A DNA stretch of 64,000 nucleotides from contig CP046174.1 in assembly GCA_017161075.1 (NCBI GenBank), positions 3,410,001-3,474,000 of the forward strand, given 5' to 3'. How positions within the stretch are numbered: position 1 is the stretch's first letter; each line of letters starts with the position of its first letter. The notes under the pieces are model-generated. The model had not been told where the DNA came from, searched no databases, and saw only the letters and a program-made list of their open reading frames with translations. Positions 63,779 to 64,000 of this stretch are shown here, in pieces. This stretch comes from Erysipelotrichaceae bacterium 66202529 (GTDB lineage Bacteria > Bacillota_I > Bacilli_A > Erysipelotrichales > Erysipelotrichaceae). The translations under genes were made by a program, and so were the position numbers.

Positions 63779-64000
63779 ATGAAACGACCCCTTGCTTATA
63801 TCACCGCTGCATGGCTCGGCGGCGATAGCGAAAACGCAGAACTGGCGGCGCAGTATTGCCGCACCGTGTATGAGGCAGGCTTTTCTCCTGTTTGTCCGCC
63901 TTTGTACTTGCCCCTGTTTCTCAACGATGCTGTTCCCGAGGAGCATAAAAGCGGCATCGACATGAGCCGTGACCTGCTCCGCCGTTCTCATGTGCTGGTT
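63779..64000 (+). CDS. Small accessory protein of the element (N-terminal part)
   Basis: 74 codons before the window ends. Start ATG at 63779 with GGAGG 9 nt before. Opens MKRPLAYITAAWLGGDSENA and runs through AAQYCRTVYEAGFSPVCPPLYLPLFLND to MSRDLLRRSHVLV. The start resembles DUF4406/DUF7768-type nucleoside-deoxyribosyltransferase-like folds (YITAAW-GD...YCRTVYEAGFSPVCP) common in such elements. Truncated; the function is unproven. Confidence 0.7.
   Translation, partial: MKRPLAYITAAWLGGDSENAELAAQYCRTVYEAGFSPVCPPLYLPLFLNDAVPEEHKSGIDMSRDLLRRSHVLV

Larger units (their letters stand above)
61922..64000. mobile_element. Edge of a GC-rich integrative/conjugative-type element
   Basis: GC content and codon use change sharply after about 61920: runs such as GGCCCTGCGGAGAA and GCCGGGCCT replace the AT-rich host style. 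The content (ParB-like protein, large hairpin, short accessory gene) is typical of Clostridiales conjugative elements. The element continues beyond the window; no integrase or attachment site is visible, so the boundary is approximate. Confidence 0.7.

Overview
The window looks like the chromosome of a gut-type, low-to-mid GC Firmicute, most likely of the Erysipelotrichia / Clostridium innocuum kind. That assignment is inference from gene content: a GGGtGRT/NifU-like pair, many PTS operons with PRD-type regulation, Cof-type HAD phosphatases, bai-like flavin oxidoreductases, AGGAGG ribosome sites and short Rho-independent terminators. No rRNA or other phylogenetic marker is present. Coding is dense and mostly on the minus strand.

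Positions 1-8650 hold housekeeping and small genes: a partial extradiol-dioxygenase-like gene, an MreB-type actin, a small membrane protein, an Rpn-type nuclease, the GGGtGRT / iron-sulfur scaffold pair, two phosphatases and two unknowns. Positions 8693-13123 are a heterodimeric ABC exporter facing a MerR regulator; the exporter promoter has the 19-bp spacer and perfect palindrome typical of MerR-activated genes. Positions 13497-20505 are a carbohydrate locus: a mannitol-type PTS (IICB, then IIA), a HAD phosphatase, a ROK kinase and a Gfo/Idh/MocA dehydrogenase, all divergent from a PRD regulator. Positions 21133-31129 carry small regulators (PadR, XRE, DUF2087), tandem HAD proteins, a KduD-like SDR, AzlCD, two Cof phosphatases, a DUF1361 gene with an early amber codon and an iron alcohol dehydrogenase.

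Positions 31561-33254 are an AAA-ATPase/PD-(D/E)XK gene split inside its P-loop by a 53-nt insert built of hairpins. A sodium symporter follows, with eleven 16-bp tandem repeats in its leader. Positions 35399-44560 hold three large old-yellow-enzyme/FAD/4Fe-4S oxidoreductases (bai/FadH type) with an AraC-type regulator that has two HTH domains and a divergent TetR regulator. Two tRNA genes (Thr-CGT, Val-TAC), an HD-GYP protein, and a TetR / MMPL transporter / heptad-repeat secreted protein operon with twin operators come next. Positions 53417-58500 are a galactitol-type PTS operon with an AraM-like dehydrogenase, an AraD epimerase and a HAD phosphatase, a plausible pentitol pathway with a cre site at its head. 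An orphan LytTR response regulator and a matrixin protease / lipoprotein / membrane protein trio follow.

From about 61920 to the end the sequence becomes abruptly GC-rich and carries a ParB-like gene, a long nested hairpin and a truncated small gene. This looks like the edge of a horizontally acquired conjugative or integrative element that continues beyond the window.
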